A DNA stretch of 64,000 nt from Malaya genurostris (GCF_030247185.1 NC_080571.1:8828501-8892500), one strand, 5' to 3'. Shown: positions 11,604 through 22,394, counted from the stretch's first letter. Notes: generated by a model not told the origin, from the sequence alone. A program made the numbers and translations.

Positions 11604-12025
11604 TGCGGGTTAAGAAATCAAGTACGCCCTACGACTAATTAACTAAAGGCGCTCTTTTATATTTCCGTAAAAATTTGCCGATGATAATTGTGGGAGATTT
11701 TTTATTGAATTGATTTCATGAGTAAGTATATGAAATTGGATATAAAAGAGCTAGAAATATATTTTATACTTTTCCTTTTGTATCATTGATCAACCCAACG
11801 AATCAATGTTCCTTCATTGGAAAATTATAAGCGGTTGTGAACGCCATACCTACGCACACACTATCAGTATCTCATCTACGGACAATAGGACATAGAGGAA
11901 TATTTAACACGAACGCCTTCATAAAAGGTTCGTTTCAGAAGCACCATTATTTTATTATGAAGAACTGAAAAAAAACTCTGTAATATTTAATTGTACGTCA
12001 GAATGTTTAATGAAAGCAAGATCCT
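11604..12025. other. A/T-rich intergenic DNA
   Basis: No coding or repeat feature stands out. Confidence 0.5.
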
Positions 12026-12222
12026 GGCATTACATTCCTTTTGTGGAATTTGGCCTTTCAGTTTCAACAGACTTCGCAGCCGATTCTTAGTGTACAGAAT
12101 CATTGCATGGCTAGTACTATGGATCCTACCGACACTAAGAATCCTTTCAGGTCGGGGCTCGAACATACGACAACTGGCTTGTAAGACCAGCGCCCTGTGC
12201 ATTGAACCACCAACCCGGGCCG
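12026..12222 (-). mobile_element. tRNA-derived SINE, Feilai-like, copy 1
   Basis: Read on the minus strand it starts with a tRNA-like head: an A-box-like GGTTCAATGCACAGGGCG near 12200, and a B box ATGTTCGAGCCCC near 12150. A tRNA-unrelated body ends 'ggaatgtaatgcc'. The copy at 51590-51797 aligns along the whole length. The head plus body arrangement matches Feilai SINEs of Aedes as I recall them; the name is inference. It would be transcribed by RNA polymerase III from the internal boxes. Confidence 0.82.
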
Positions 12223-12269
12223 TTGCAAATTCTAGTAGTGAAGAAGGAGAATGATTTTCAATTCACACA

Positions 12270-12450
12270 CAATTCACACAATCGATTAAATCACAAATAA
12301 TCGGAAGTGTGAAGGAAGCGTACCACTTTTATTCGTGCTCACGACTTCAGTTATGTCTCTGATATTACCCACCCGCATATTATGATACAAAATTTTTGTT
12401 TGTATTATAACTTCGCAAAATCGAAATGAAGCGGCCACTTTTTGGAGGAT
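12270..12450. repeat. Fragment of a dispersed 'acattacccaccc' repeat
   Basis: The phrases 'tttattcgtgctcacgac' and 'tctctgatattacccaccc' recur at 46970-47045 and more weakly at 33950-34000. Non-coding. Confidence 0.45.
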
Positions 12451-12574
12451 AAAATGGCAACTAGACTCGGTTTGAGTTTTATTAGGTTTACTCATTTCGA
12501 CATCGTGTCATTGTTCATTCAGTTACACGAAGTTTCCGCAAAAGACTGATTATGCTAAAATTACACTTGAGTGG

Positions 12575-12598
12575 TTTATTTGTTTATTTGTTTATTTG
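12575..12598 (-). repeat. LINE 3'-terminal tandem octamer
   Basis: Three exact copies of TTTATTTG (plus strand) close the LINE's 3' end, followed inward by a 3' UTR of about 70 bases before the ORF2 stop. In CR1-type elements such repeats are recognised by the element's own reverse transcriptase at insertion. Confidence 0.8.
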
Positions 12599-12667
12599 TT
12601 GCTATATAATCCATCTGACAATAGGTGTCTTAATGAATAAAGTAAACTAAACTAAAAATCATTCAAC

Positions 12668-15600
12668 TTAGGCTAAATTATCATGAAACACAACACGAAA
12701 AAGGTCAAGTAGCTTACGATAAAACAAATTGGACGACAAATTAAAATCAAAAAACTCAGCGAACTCGTTGAATTGTCGACATATGGATCTAAAAGGCTCA
12801 TGCTGTCCGTATACAGTATACTGTGTTTCAAGGAGCAAGAAATTACGCTGTCGAAGAGATCTTTCTGGAGCATACATATTCAGACGTTCGAGTAATGCGG
12901 GACAATCAACAGCACCAAGAAGCAATTTCGCTGCGAATGTAGCTTGAGCATATGTCCTTCTTAATTCCAGGGGTTCAATGCTTAAGAGACGGCAACGATC
13001 CACATATGACGGTAGCTGTATGGGGTCGTTCCAGGGTAAAAGTCTCAATGCGTATCTCACAAATTTGCGTTGCACTGCTTCAATCCTCAATATCCAATTT
13101 GAATGATATGGACACCAGACAATCGCGTTCGACTCAAGCACTGACCGTACCAGCGAGCAGTATAATGATCGTATGCACAAAGGATCGCGAAACTCGGAGG
13201 AAATTTTGAATATGAATCCCAATTGCCGATTTGCTTTGCAAATAATATTTTCATAGTGAAGTTTGAAGGTTATTTCGCGATCAAGAATCACACCGAGATC
13301 TTTCACATGTTCTGTTCGCGTTAGCGTGTGTCCAGCGATTTTGTAATCGAATACTATTGATGCACTTTTTCGATGAAAAGATATAACACTGCATTTTTCG
13401 ATACTCAATTTCAAAAAATTCTTGGTACACCAAATTTGAAATGTATCAAGCATTTTTTGCAACTCCAGGCAATTTAACAGACTTTCAATAATTTTGAAAA
13501 GTTTCGTGTCGTCAGCATAGAACAAACGGCATTCCGGCGGTAACAGCGTTGATACATCATTAATGAAGATAGAGAACAGTAACGGACCAAGGATACTACC
13601 TTGAGGCACTCCCGAAAGATTCGTGAAGGTCTCCGAAGTCGAAGATCCAATTTTAATCCGAACAAAGCGATTCGTCAAGTAAGACTTAAACCATGCAACT
13701 CCTCGTGTAGAGATTCCAAGTACCTCTAATTTTTTTAGAAGAATTCCGTGATCAACCCGGTCAAATGCCGCTTTAAGGTCAATATAAACCGCATCAGTCT
13801 GCAGGCCACGGTCCATGTTCCGTATACAGTTCGAAGTGAACTGTAAGAGATTCGTCGACACGGAACGATTAGGGAAAAATCCGTGCTGCTGGGTGTCAAT
13901 GTAATTTCTGCAGCAGACGAACAAGATGTCGTTGACAATGATCTCAAACAGTTTTGAACATGCGCACAAGCAGGTAATTCCTCGGTAATTAGCAACATTG
14001 CACTTGTCGCCTTTTTTGTGAACCGGAAACATAAAGGACGACTTCCAACACGTGGGAAACTCACTTTGTTGAACCGAAAGATTGAATAGCATTGCTAACG
14101 GGTAACTCAAGACGAATGAACAGCGCTTAAGCACAGACGAAGGAATTCCATCGGGACCAGCAGCAAATGATAGCTTTAGTTTGTTCAAGGCTGCAATAAC
14201 CATATCCTGCGTTATGTATGGCAACTCGAAACTAAGTACGTCTCGCGGTAATCCAGCTGTTGCTTCATCAATCTGCATCGTTGTGGCGCATCGTTCATGG
14301 AATGCATGCTTGAAATGGTGAGCAAACAGATAGCACTTTTCGATTTCATTGTTGGCTGTCTCATTTTCCAAGAACATTGAACGAGGAAGACCAGTTTCTT
14401 TTCTTTTGGAATTTACAAACGACCAAAACAGTTTGGGTTTACGACGAAGGCTTTGCTCAATCCGTTTAACGTACTGAGAATAAAGGAATAGATTGTAGTG
14501 ACGATATCTATTGCTTCTAATGTTGAACTGGTGTTTGAAATACGGAGACCGACAATTGCAGTATTTCCGGAGAGCAGCAGAACGAGCACGTTTTAATGCT
14601 CGTAAACGAAGATTTGACCAGGGAGGTTTTTGCGGAGGTCGTCTGGCAGGAACAGTACGGGAAACAGCGTGATCTATTACTGTACAGAAATATTCAACAG
14701 CTTCATTAACGTTGGTAGAGGAATCGATAGCATTCCAGTTAGTCCAAGAAAGTAGCTCGTTCAGTGCATTGTAATCAGCTCGACGAAAATCGGGATCATG
14801 TGAAATGGTGGGCTCTTCATAAACCACTGGAATTGGCAATCTGAATATGACTTTGATTGCTGGGTGGTCAGCATCGAGATTCGTTAGAGGTTCAATTGGC
14901 AAGGAGATAGTAGATAACGGTGTGGCAGATTCGTTTGCAAAAACGAGATCCAGTAAGCGGTCATTTCTGTTGAGTACATTGTTAATCTGACTAAAACCGT
15001 GAAAATGCAAACCATCAAAAAGAGTGCTGCATGCAGCAGACATGTGTGAATGCAACGGATCAATGCGCGGAGCGCCTCTCTCGGGAAAAAGCCACCGAAG
15101 ACCAGATTGATTATAGTCGCCGAAAAGAAGCGAGGGTGTATGAGGGCTCAATTGGGAGGCAACCGATCCCAGCGAGTTCACGTGATCACTAATACTCGTA
15201 TAATCATTTTTTCGATCGGGTGGTAGATAAATAACACCTATACTTACATTTATCTCAGCAAACTTGACGACAACCCAAAGCTGTTCTAGGGTGTCGGAGA
15301 TCGATGTAGGTTCAATGTAGCAATTGAGATTTTTGGAAACAGCGATTAAAACTCCTCCACCTCGTGATTTACGGCTGTTTAACGGTGACCGATCGGTTCG
15401 AAACACAGCGTAGTGATGTCCAAAAAGTTGAGCAGAGTAAATTTGCTCGTTCAACCAGGTTTCCGTTAAAACGATGATATCGTATTCTGCCTCCGATACA
15501 GACAAGAAAAATGTCTCTACTTTGGTCCGTAAACCACGCACATTTTGGTAGTAAATGGTAAGGTTGTTGAAAAAAGTAGCACTGCAATGTGAAGAATTTT

Positions 15601-16078
15601 CAGGAACAGCAGGCTCACAAAAACTATTGTACTCGCCTGAGATAGTAAACTGGAAGCCCCTGCTACCACCACCGACCGCAGGACCGGGACGATGACGATG
15701 GCGGATGTCAGCAGCGAGCACGACTGAGTCGGGGGGATCAGGGACTTCCATAATGCTTGATGTAGGGTGCCCCGGATCCACTAAAGTTGAATTCAGGTGG
15801 GAGTGGTTACTAAAAAGTGATTGAATATCAGGTACCGAATGCTCTGAATGGATAAAATACTCGCCTGGAGTAGCATATCGGAAGCCTCCACTACCATCAC
15901 CAACCACAGGACCGGGACGATGACGATGGCGGATGTCAGCGGGGAGCGCGACTGGGTCGAGTGGTAGGGAGACTTCCTTAATGCATGATGCGGGGTGTCC
16001 CGGGTCAGCAACTGAAGTCGAGTTTAGTTCTACTCTGCAGCGTTGTCTAAAGGGATAGTCGGTGCTCCCCTTGCAACA
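12668..16078 (-). CDS. LINE ORF2: endonuclease-reverse transcriptase
   Basis: The frame is open from just after a stop at 16079-16081 down to the TAA at 12668-12670. Numbered from the GTG at 15905-15907, an apurinic-type endonuclease begins at about residue 116 (YYQNVRGL; LTETWL 147-152; GDYNQ 263-267; DADHPAI about 345-351). A reverse transcriptase follows with AAGPDGIP (582-589), YIDLKAAFDRVDH (708-720), SGVPQGSILGPLLF (765-778) and the catalytic FYADDTKLF (796-804). It nicks target DNA and copies the element RNA in place. There is no ATG upstream of 15749-15751, and the 16078-15752 part of the frame is open without one. Either translation starts at that internal ATG or the N-terminus comes from ORF1 by -1 frameshifting. 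All catalytic motifs look intact. Confidence 0.9.
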   Translation of the reverse strand, partial: CCKGSTDYPFRQRCRVELNSTSVADPGHPASCIKEVSLPLDPVALPADIRHRHRPGPVVGDGSGGFRYATPGEYFIHSEHSVPDIQSLFSNHSHLNSTLVDPGHPTSSIMEVPDPPDSVVLAADIRHRHRPGPAVGGGSRGFQFTISGEYNSFCEPAVPENSSHCSATFFNNLTIYYQNVRGLRTKVETFFLSVSEAEYDIIVLTETWLNEQIYSAQLFGHHYAVFRTDRSPLNSRKSRGGGVLIAVSKNLNCYIEPTSISDTLEQLWVVVKFAEINVSIGVIYLPPDRKNDYTSISDHVNSLGSVASQLSPHTPSLLFGDYNQSGLRWLFPERGAPRIDPLHSHMSAACSTLFDGLHFHGFSQINNVLNRNDRLLDLVFANESATPLSTISLPIEPLTNLDADHPAIKVIFRLPIPVVYEEPTISHDPDFRRADYNALNELLSWTNWNAIDSSTNVNEAVEYFCTVIDHAVSRTVPARRPPQKPPWSNLRLRALKRARSAALRKYCNCRSPYFKHQFNIRSNRYRHYNLFLYSQYVKRIEQSLRRKPKLFWSFVNSKRKETGLPRSMFLENETANNEIEKCYLFAHHFKHAFHERCATTMQIDEATAGLPRDVLSFELPYITQDMVIAALNKLKLSFAAGPDGIPSSVLKRCSFVLSYPLAMLFNLSVQQSEFPTCWKSSFMFPVHKKGDKCNVANYRGITCLCACSKLFEIIVNDILFVCCRNYIDTQQHGFFPNRSVSTNLLQFTSNCIRNMDRGLQTDAVYIDLKAAFDRVDHGILLKKLEVLGISTRGVAWFKSYLTNRFVRIKIGSSTSETFTNLSGVPQGSILGPLLFSIFINDVSTLLPPECRLFYADDTKLFKIIESLLNCLELQKMLDTFQIWCTKNFLKLSIEKCSVISFHRKSASIVFDYKIAGHTLTRTEHVKDLGVILDREITFKLHYENIICKANRQLGFIFKISSEFRDPLCIRSLYCSLVRSVLESNAIVWCPYHSNWILRIEAVQRKFVRYALRLLPWNDPIQLPSYVDRCRLLSIEPLELRRTYAQATFAAKLLLGAVDCPALLERLNMYAPERSLRQRNFLLLETQYTVYGQHEPFRSICRQFNEFAEFFDFNLSSNLFYRKLLDLFRVVFHDNLA
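15572..16027 (-). repeat. In-frame tandem duplication at the ORF1/ORF2 junction (228-bp period)
   Basis: Two copies of a 228-base segment lie head to tail; for example GGACCGGGAC occurs at 15681 and 15909. In the ORF2 frame the period is exactly 76 codons. Both copies encode the block ADIRHRHRPGP followed by a Gly-rich stretch and GEY. There are no gaps or stops in either copy across the parts I aligned. Copy 1 begins right after the ORF1 stop. Confidence 0.85.
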
Positions 16079-16842
16079 CTACGTGTTTTAGGTTGGTCGA
16101 CGAATTCACGAAATAGAAGTCCACTGGGCCAGGTTGAAGCGTCAAGCGATTGCTCTTTGAACGCAGGGTCAAGTCCGATTTTGTACGAGATAAATGATAG
16201 TTTCGTTACATCTGCATCCTTCGGAACAAGCCGCACGATATCGGCAGAAACGGCTGCATCTAGACAGCGAGAGACAATTTTCTGCACATCTTCGGCGGTC
16301 ACTAAAGGCTGGAACCCAGATAAGTACAACCAAAACTTTTTGGTTGCAGGAGGAGTAACGATAAACGGAACAGACAAATCACTAAGGTCAATGGACTTTG
16401 TTCCATGTTCAACAGCAGCTTGCACTGGCTGACCATTGTTTCCACGGCGCCGTTTCACACCTAATTTGGGCCAGCCACTAGCATTCGTAGATATACTAGA
16501 GGACCGCTCAGATGCTAAATAATCAACTTGTTTACTAAGTGATTCGATCAAATCGAAAAGTTGGCGCACCTGGGTGGAAATACCGGCCAAATTTGATGGA
16601 TTAGACTGCTCTGAGCCAAGTACATCTTTGATGTAGGCAAACACACTGCGGCCGTTCAATTCCGCTTTACACTTGGAGCAAACATACATTGCTTTTCCTT
16701 GCGTGAAGAGATCTCTATTAGAACGGTTATTAAAACCACAACATTGCTGACTAATGTGAAAGAATGTATCGCAAAAGCCACATCGCACTGGTTCTAAATC
16801 ATTAATCGCCAATTGGCATTCCCCGCAGACTTTTTTTTCCAT
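16030..16842 (-). CDS. LINE ORF1: PHD-finger, RRM-like nucleic-acid-binding protein
   Basis: 270 residues, starting at the ATG at 16840-16842 (MEKKVCGECQ) and ending at TAG 16030-16032. The longer open frame to 16893 starts at TTG, not a methionine. The N-terminus has a PHD-type zinc cluster (CGEC, CGFC, H and C, CSKC, about residues 6-56). A predicted coiled-coil-like stretch follows (LFDLIESLSKQVDYL), then a basic segment (KRRR). The C-terminal half (KKFWLYLSGF, LSFISYKIG, WPSGLLFREF) has the look of the RRM-like domain of Jockey/CR1 ORF1 proteins. Its expected role is to bind the element RNA and carry it back to the nucleus. Its last 16 codons overlap the ORF2 frame. Confidence 0.88.
   Translation of the reverse strand: MEKKVCGECQLAINDLEPVRCGFCDTFFHISQQCCGFNNRSNRDLFTQGKAMYVCSKCKAELNGRSVFAYIKDVLGSEQSNPSNLAGISTQVRQLFDLIESLSKQVDYLASERSSSISTNASGWPKLGVKRRRGNNGQPVQAAVEHGTKSIDLSDLSVPFIVTPPATKKFWLYLSGFQPLVTAEDVQKIVSRCLDAAVSADIVRLVPKDADVTKLSFISYKIGLDPAFKEQSLDASTWPSGLLFREFVDQPKTRSVARGAPTIPLDNAAE
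16048..16054 (-). promoter_or_regulatory. Candidate -1 frameshift heptamer CCCTTTA
   Basis: On the minus strand the ORF1 codons read atC CCT TTA, placing the heptamer C CCU UUA in the canonical X XXY YYZ register. It lies 15 bases before the ORF1 stop, inside the 16078-16030 overlap. ORF2 is in the -1 frame relative to ORF1. After slippage the next ORF2 codons read through to the endonuclease. Register and position are seen; function is inference. Confidence 0.5.
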
Positions 16843-16980
16843 CTTTATTTTGTTATATTTCACTATTGAAAACGCACAGCAGCGAGCAAACAATCACGGA
16901 TGGTAAACAAGTTGAACAATGCCACAATTTGATGAAATTTGTTTCGACAGTCAAACGCACGTAAAGGTCCGATCGAAGTG

Positions 16981-19900
16981 TACTCCAATAGTAAAACGTT
17001 CTTGGATGTAAAATGATTCGTCACAAACAACAAAATATACGAAACGAAAGGGTTTAACAGCGGTAAATTAAATTACAAATTCGCAACTAGAGGTACGATG
17101 TAAACAAACCGTGTCACAAATACGGTTATATAACGTTCTAAGAATGTAAGAATAATTTTGTTTTTGCTGAAATGTTGATAAGTTTATTTGAGAATAGTAA
17201 AAATTTTCGTCAAATCAAAGAATTTCGATAAACTATTCAAAAAGTTTTAAAAATTTATTTTTTAAAACCAAATATCTTCGTGTTGAAAGGTTTCAAACAT
17301 TTCTTACATTGTTGCTCGATTTCGTGAATCTTTTCAAGCATACCAACAGTAAAAGGCTTGTTTCGAACTACAACAAATCGCTTTTACCAAAAGGCAATTC
17401 AGTGTTCCGTGTTTCAAACAGTCATTTCATGATACCGGACTCCCGAAAGCAGGCACGCATATTAAATTTATGACCTATCCGCAATTGAAAACTGTCAAAC
17501 ACAATCGCTTTTCAAAATAATTTGTTACAATTCGGTTCCACGGAATACCGACCAGTTGGCGCAGCATCTGGTAGAAATCATGCGGTGAAAAACGCACTCT
17601 GTTAACGGATAAAGGGTGCCGCAGTTCCAGGGCAGGCAAGGAGGATTCTGCAAAACCAAACAAACATTCGGCGCAAATCGAAACGACAGCGAACCGAATC
17701 GAATCTCATGTCCCATCGGGCGTTGATGCATGGTGGTGTGAGAGGTCACTGCTACTCGGAAGGGCCAAACAGAGCGATCATGGTACGCACGATTGCGAAA
17801 TTATTCGCCCCACAAAGCTGTAGCTATTCCGGATGAAGGTGGGTAACCGGCAATTGCGGGTTCTCGGTAAAGGGAAAACTCCCCATGAATATGTTCGATT
17901 CGATTTCTGCTGTTCCTGGCATGCGGTAGATTGACTGCACCCTGGGTCCATCGTCCATAGATAAATTTAACGACCTGTTGAGGGTCGTGTGGAACGCATG
18001 AGTGTGATGAAACAGTGAAAGGCATAAATATTTATCACCAAATCATTTTTGGAATTTCTTTTTCAGACGTTTGAATTTTGGAAAATTGATTAAGAGCTAT
18101 TCAAACAAATAATTTTGAAGCTAAGAAATTAAAAATAATGGCAGAATTCTTCTGTTCAACTTCTCCCAGTTACGGATCGGAATTTGGATTGATCTATTGC
18201 CCCAAGTGACAGCCCAATTATTACCCCATTCTAGAAGAAAGGCACACAATCGTTTGACACTCGTGATTGACTGAAAAAAAGGTAACCGAAACAAAAAAGG
18301 AACCCGTAGGAAGTAATTACTGCCAATTCACTGAAAACTTGTTTACCGAATCGAAATTCAAACAAGCGTCAAATAATGGTCCGAGGATTGTTCACGCAGC
18401 AAAAGAAAAAAATTCAACCACCTTCATGAATAGAAAACGACCCGTGACAGGAAACAGAAGGAGAAAAAAAACAGTAGGCAGTACCAGCTTTACTGAAAGG
18501 CTTACCCTGGCTGTGACGCAACCAGTAGCGAAGAAATGGGAGCATAATGAAATTTGCAGGATCACCTCCCTGAACACCCGGCTATGAGAAGCGTGGCGCA
18601 GGGAGAAGCCTTTCGATGCCAATGAATGGTACTCTTAGAAAGGGTTGATGCAGAGAGTGAAAGAAAACAACACAAAAAAAAACTTTCCTTTTGTCTCACA
18701 ACCTCGAGGTGACATTTTTCCAGAGCTGACTTTTAAGGATACCCGCGTATCGGACCGGCAATTGCTCAGGGTTCGCGTTTCAATTAAAGGATATTTATTC
18801 AGTTGCATCGCTTTACTGCGAAGCAGTTTTTTTTCTCTCTTCTCTTTTTAAGATCAACCGGTTATCGAAGGAACAGGTCTTCTGTAACGGGGTGGACGAG
18901 TGGAAAGCAATCTGTCTAATTTTCTTTGAATTTATTTCCGTTCCTCTGGACCGTTATTTGATTTTTTTTTATTTCGATTCTTTGCTCGTCGAGGATTGGG
19001 AGCAGAAATATCCGATTGAAGGATGGTTTCGAAAGAAAAGGGTGACTTAATTAACGACTGTTTGTTGATTTAGGAACATTTCTTATTAAAATCCTTTGGG
19101 ACATAGTGTGAGCTGGATTACGAGTGGGCTCCGCAAACCATGCGTGAAACAAGTAGCTCTTGATTGAGAGGGGTTTCATTGTCCTGGCTTTAGTTCGGTG
19201 AAATACTGTAACGATAGACGTTGGATTTATACTCATGTGATATTTAACGATATGAAGAAAAATTTCTTGATAAAAATTTCATGCACTGTTTAGTTAATTG
19301 GTTCTAATATCTATACTATTTTCAAAAAAGCAGATTGAAAATCATTAATTATTGAAAAAACCAAATTCAAATTTACAAAAAATATCTCCCAGAACGAGAT
19401 GCGGGCCAACAAACCATCTCTAATCCGTAGAACTAATCTGCCTTTGAGTTACTTGGAGATTTCTCAAGGGATGATAACTGCTCATACTCGCATATCAGTC
19501 CCATATCGATTTTCGCCAATTTTGAGTAAGCTTGAGAAATAAAATCTATCCTCAATATATTCTCAGAAATTGCAATAAAAATTGAGGGTTTGTTCAGTAA
19601 AATGTGAAAAAAGTATCAACTCATGTCTGTGTCATACGCAAAGTATCTATAGGTCAGTCCCATTCAGTGCAATTTTCAATAATTTCATTTGTTGCAATAT
19701 TGGGATAGCAAAGGTGTATTACCGATATTTTATGTAATAATATCATGATTTAGCATTATGTAGTACAATGAATAAAAACTTCGGAAATCAAATTTTGATT
19801 GTCTTTTTCTCGACAAGACGATTTTCCATATGGGACTGATATGCAAGTATGGACAGAGAAGGCAAAAGAAAACTCTTTGTGTGGTTTAGTATCTCATTTA

Positions 19901-20046
19901 GTTGGAAGATCTAATTGAGTGTCGTAGTTTATTTGAACTAAAAAAGTTTTGGTTTTAGGAGAAAACTTCAAAACATCAACAAAAGTAACTACAGATGCGT
20001 TACATTTCTTGAGTATAGAAAGGACTTTTACATCTGACAGGCGTGA
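16981..20046. other. Gene-free stretch with a transposon-poor island (about 17450-19050)
   Basis: Sequence between about 17450 and 19050 is unique and less A/T-rich than the flanks. The frame at 18267-18587 is basic and Ser/Thr-rich, has no recognisable domain and overlaps an opposing frame; it is not called. Nothing else is supported. Confidence 0.4.
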
Positions 20047-20333
20047 CTGAAATAATAGGAGTTTTTTTTATATCGTTTATTTATACCCGGCTTTAACCTA
20101 ATTTTGGTCGTTCACCGGGTTTGTATCCAAAAGTGAGGGGGGTGTGAAATCATGGGGAGAGGGGGAGAGAAGGTATTTGTAAATTACAATGTGTTATTTT
20201 ACAATTAATATTTATCAAAGGTTCTAGAGTTTTGATGGCCGCGGAGGAACATCCTCGTGGATGGCCGCAGACTAAGTCTGTCCAGATCTAGTTCGCTGTG
20301 TTATTCCGACCATCGTCTGAAATAATAGGAGTT
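20047..20333 (-). mobile_element. 5'-truncated retroposed LINE tail with 17-bp target duplication
   Basis: A 253-base insert (20064-20316) is flanked by the identical 17-mer CTGAAATAATAGGAGTT at 20047-20063 and 20317-20333. The left end of the insert is T-rich, so it is a minus-strand insertion ending in a short A-run, with AATAAA just inside. That is the structure of a 5'-truncated, target-primed retroposition product. The parent family is not identified. Confidence 0.85.
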
Positions 20334-20950
20334 AAATAAAGCTGATATTCAATAATTTTTTCAGTTAATTTGACGGATTTCAGTTGATTGCTTACTTTTT
20401 GAAATTGTTTCTTCTTTATGGGTTAAGCTTTGTTGAGAAGCTCGACGAGTTGCTCTTGAAAACTCCCTGCAAGTGCACGGAGAATGCAAATCGCCAGACT
20501 TTCCAGAGAGCCGAAGATCCAAAGAAAATGTAAAAAAATTTCAATGGCTTTAAGATCGCACAATTATAATATTTTATTACTTCCATTGTTGAGGTTGCGA
20601 GAATTGGAATCAAATCCATCTAGGCCGAGTGAAAAGCGATCGTCTTACCCGGTCATTCTCAAACTGGTCGTCCACCAGTGCGCGCGCGACACATGGTAAG
20701 GCCTAAGACGTGTGACATTTCAATGTGTTTTATTTATACATGAAAACAACTATAGTCCAGGACTCAGGGAGACGTTAACTCAATTGCGATGACCCATTTC
20801 GTAACAATACAACTCGTGTTCCGAGGTCACCATTCCATCAATCAGCCCCGACTTAATGCAATGTTTGCATCAAATGGACTCGAGCATTACATAAAGACTT
20901 TCGATCCCTTACGAATGTCAAGCAGTCGGCGCACATTTCTAGACCTTTAA
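20334..20950. other. Intergenic DNA, no gene seen
   Basis: No feature can be supported. Confidence 0.5.
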
Positions 20951-20959
20951 GTTCAGCAT

Positions 20960-21960
20960 GTTCTTTCAAGCAAAAAGAAAGTTCACTCGGAATTTGCTCT
21001 GTATTTTCTAATTGCCAAAATTTTCACATGTGCTTTTGAGCTTCGAGAAACTTGTTTTGTGCTATCAAGTTGCCAAAAGTTCCACGTGTACTTTTGAGCA
21101 TCGAAAAAATAACCACGGAACTTATTCTGCAGTTCAAATGTTGTCCAAAGTTGAGCACTTTCGAGTTCCCTAGTCCTCCACCTCTTCAAGTTGCTAAATT
21201 TCCCACGTGTAATTTTAAGTAACAAGAAAGCTCGCGCAGAACTTGCTCTGCACTTTCAAATTGTTTAAACTTCACGTACACATTGGAAATTTTTTTTGTT
21301 CGGTACTTTTAAGTTGCTAAAAATTCCACGTGTACTTTTAACTTGCGATTATGTACTTATAAAAATCACGCACTTCCCAGTTGCCAAAGGCTCAACCTGT
21401 ACATGTAGCAGGGAAAATCTGTACTAACAAATTTAAAACGGATTTTGTTTTCCATTTTCAAGATGATAAATTGTGAACTTGACAGATGCTAAATTGTGAA
21501 ATTGGCATTTCACTATAGTGTAAGTTTCATATCTACACTGGGGATACAGCCGGCGAATAACGCACAAAAGCGCCCTTCTTCTTAGTGTCGAATAGACAGA
21601 ATTTGAATGTATGCATCTGGTTAAAGAAGCTGGTGCTAGTGAACCACATTCTCTTCGCATGAATCGCTCTCACGCGCTCTCGTCTAAATACACCTGGTAT
21701 TTTTGCTGAGAAACATTCCTCACCGAAAAGAATCGACAAAACATCAAAATTTAACGAGGTTACGGTGACTACATAGAAGACAAACGGAAATTGTTCTGCA
21801 CATTCGGCTTGCTAATAGTTCAGGGTTCATGTGTACTTGAGGATGCCAAAACCTCCAAGTGTACTTGGAAATAGCGAGATAGTTAACGTTCTGTACACTC
21901 AAAATTCACATGGATCATGGTTTGCACTTTCTAGTTGCCAAATGTTCCATGCGGAACTCA
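20960..21960. repeat. Degenerate tandem array, period roughly 100 bp
   Basis: The phrases 'caagttgccaaaagttccac', 'gtgtacttttgagc' and 'gaacttgctctgcactttc' recur in the same order with heavy divergence at about 21000, 21070, 21190, 21250, 21310, 21830 and 21930. The array is interrupted by unrelated sequence at about 21420-21770. No reading frame is kept. Confidence 0.6.
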
Positions 21961-22394
21961 AACTGAACTTTTCGTGAACTATAAAGTAAATCTTTTGATG
22001 ATGTAAGCAAAAGATAAACTGAACTGAACTAGAATTCTAGAGTATGTGATTATTGTGATAAGATTATTAAATTTATTTCTAAATTGTCATATGATGAAAC
22101 TATCAGGTTGTGTCGTGTAATAAAACCCGTATCCGATTGTATAAAAAATTAAAAGAGTCCACCACAACGTTTGCAGTTCAATTTCGTGTTGTGGAACTTG
22201 CCAATAAATAGAAAAAGACAATTTTCATCATCTTAACATGAGTTAAAACCGCGTTTGGATTTTTTTTATCACAACTTTGAGACAGGATTGCAAAAAAAAA
22301 GACATTTGATAATACTCTTTGAAAGCTCACTACTAATCCGAAATTCGAACTAATTTGGAATATGTTAAAAGCTACCGAGCGACACGATCACCAG
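21961..22394. other. A/T-rich intergenic DNA
   Basis: No feature can be supported. Confidence 0.5.

Larger units (their letters stand above)
12575..16980 (-). mobile_element. Nearly full-length CR1/Jockey-type LINE
   Basis: On the minus strand the order is 5' leader, ORF1 with a PHD finger, ORF2 with endonuclease and reverse transcriptase, a short 3' UTR, and three tandem copies of CAAATAAA (plus-strand TTTATTTG, 12575-12598) instead of poly(A). Short terminal repeats of this kind are typical of CR1-clade elements, and a PHD-finger ORF1 is known there too. Both ORFs are free of stops. The 5' border is not determined (somewhere between about 16900 and 17120) and I found no target duplication. 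The clade is inferred; Jockey is the alternative. Confidence 0.9.

Noticed and set aside
12150..12222. tRNA gene on the minus strand
   Set aside because: The A and B boxes are present but the cloverleaf does not close and the sequence continues into a repeated non-tRNA body also found at 51590, so it is a SINE head.
15905..15907. Methionine start of LINE ORF2 at 15907
   Set aside because: The codon is GTG, and the frame is open upstream to 16078, so it is not a true start. The first real ATG is at 15749-15751.
16043..16432. 129-codon plus-strand frame
   Set aside because: It lies entirely antisense to LINE ORF1, whose domains explain the region.
16843..16893. N-terminal extension of LINE ORF1
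   Set aside because: It begins at TTG. The first ATG is 16840-16842, immediately before the zinc-finger cysteines.
18267..18587. 106-codon basic frame
   Set aside because: Lysine-rich from A-rich DNA, with an overlapping opposite frame and no recognisable domain.
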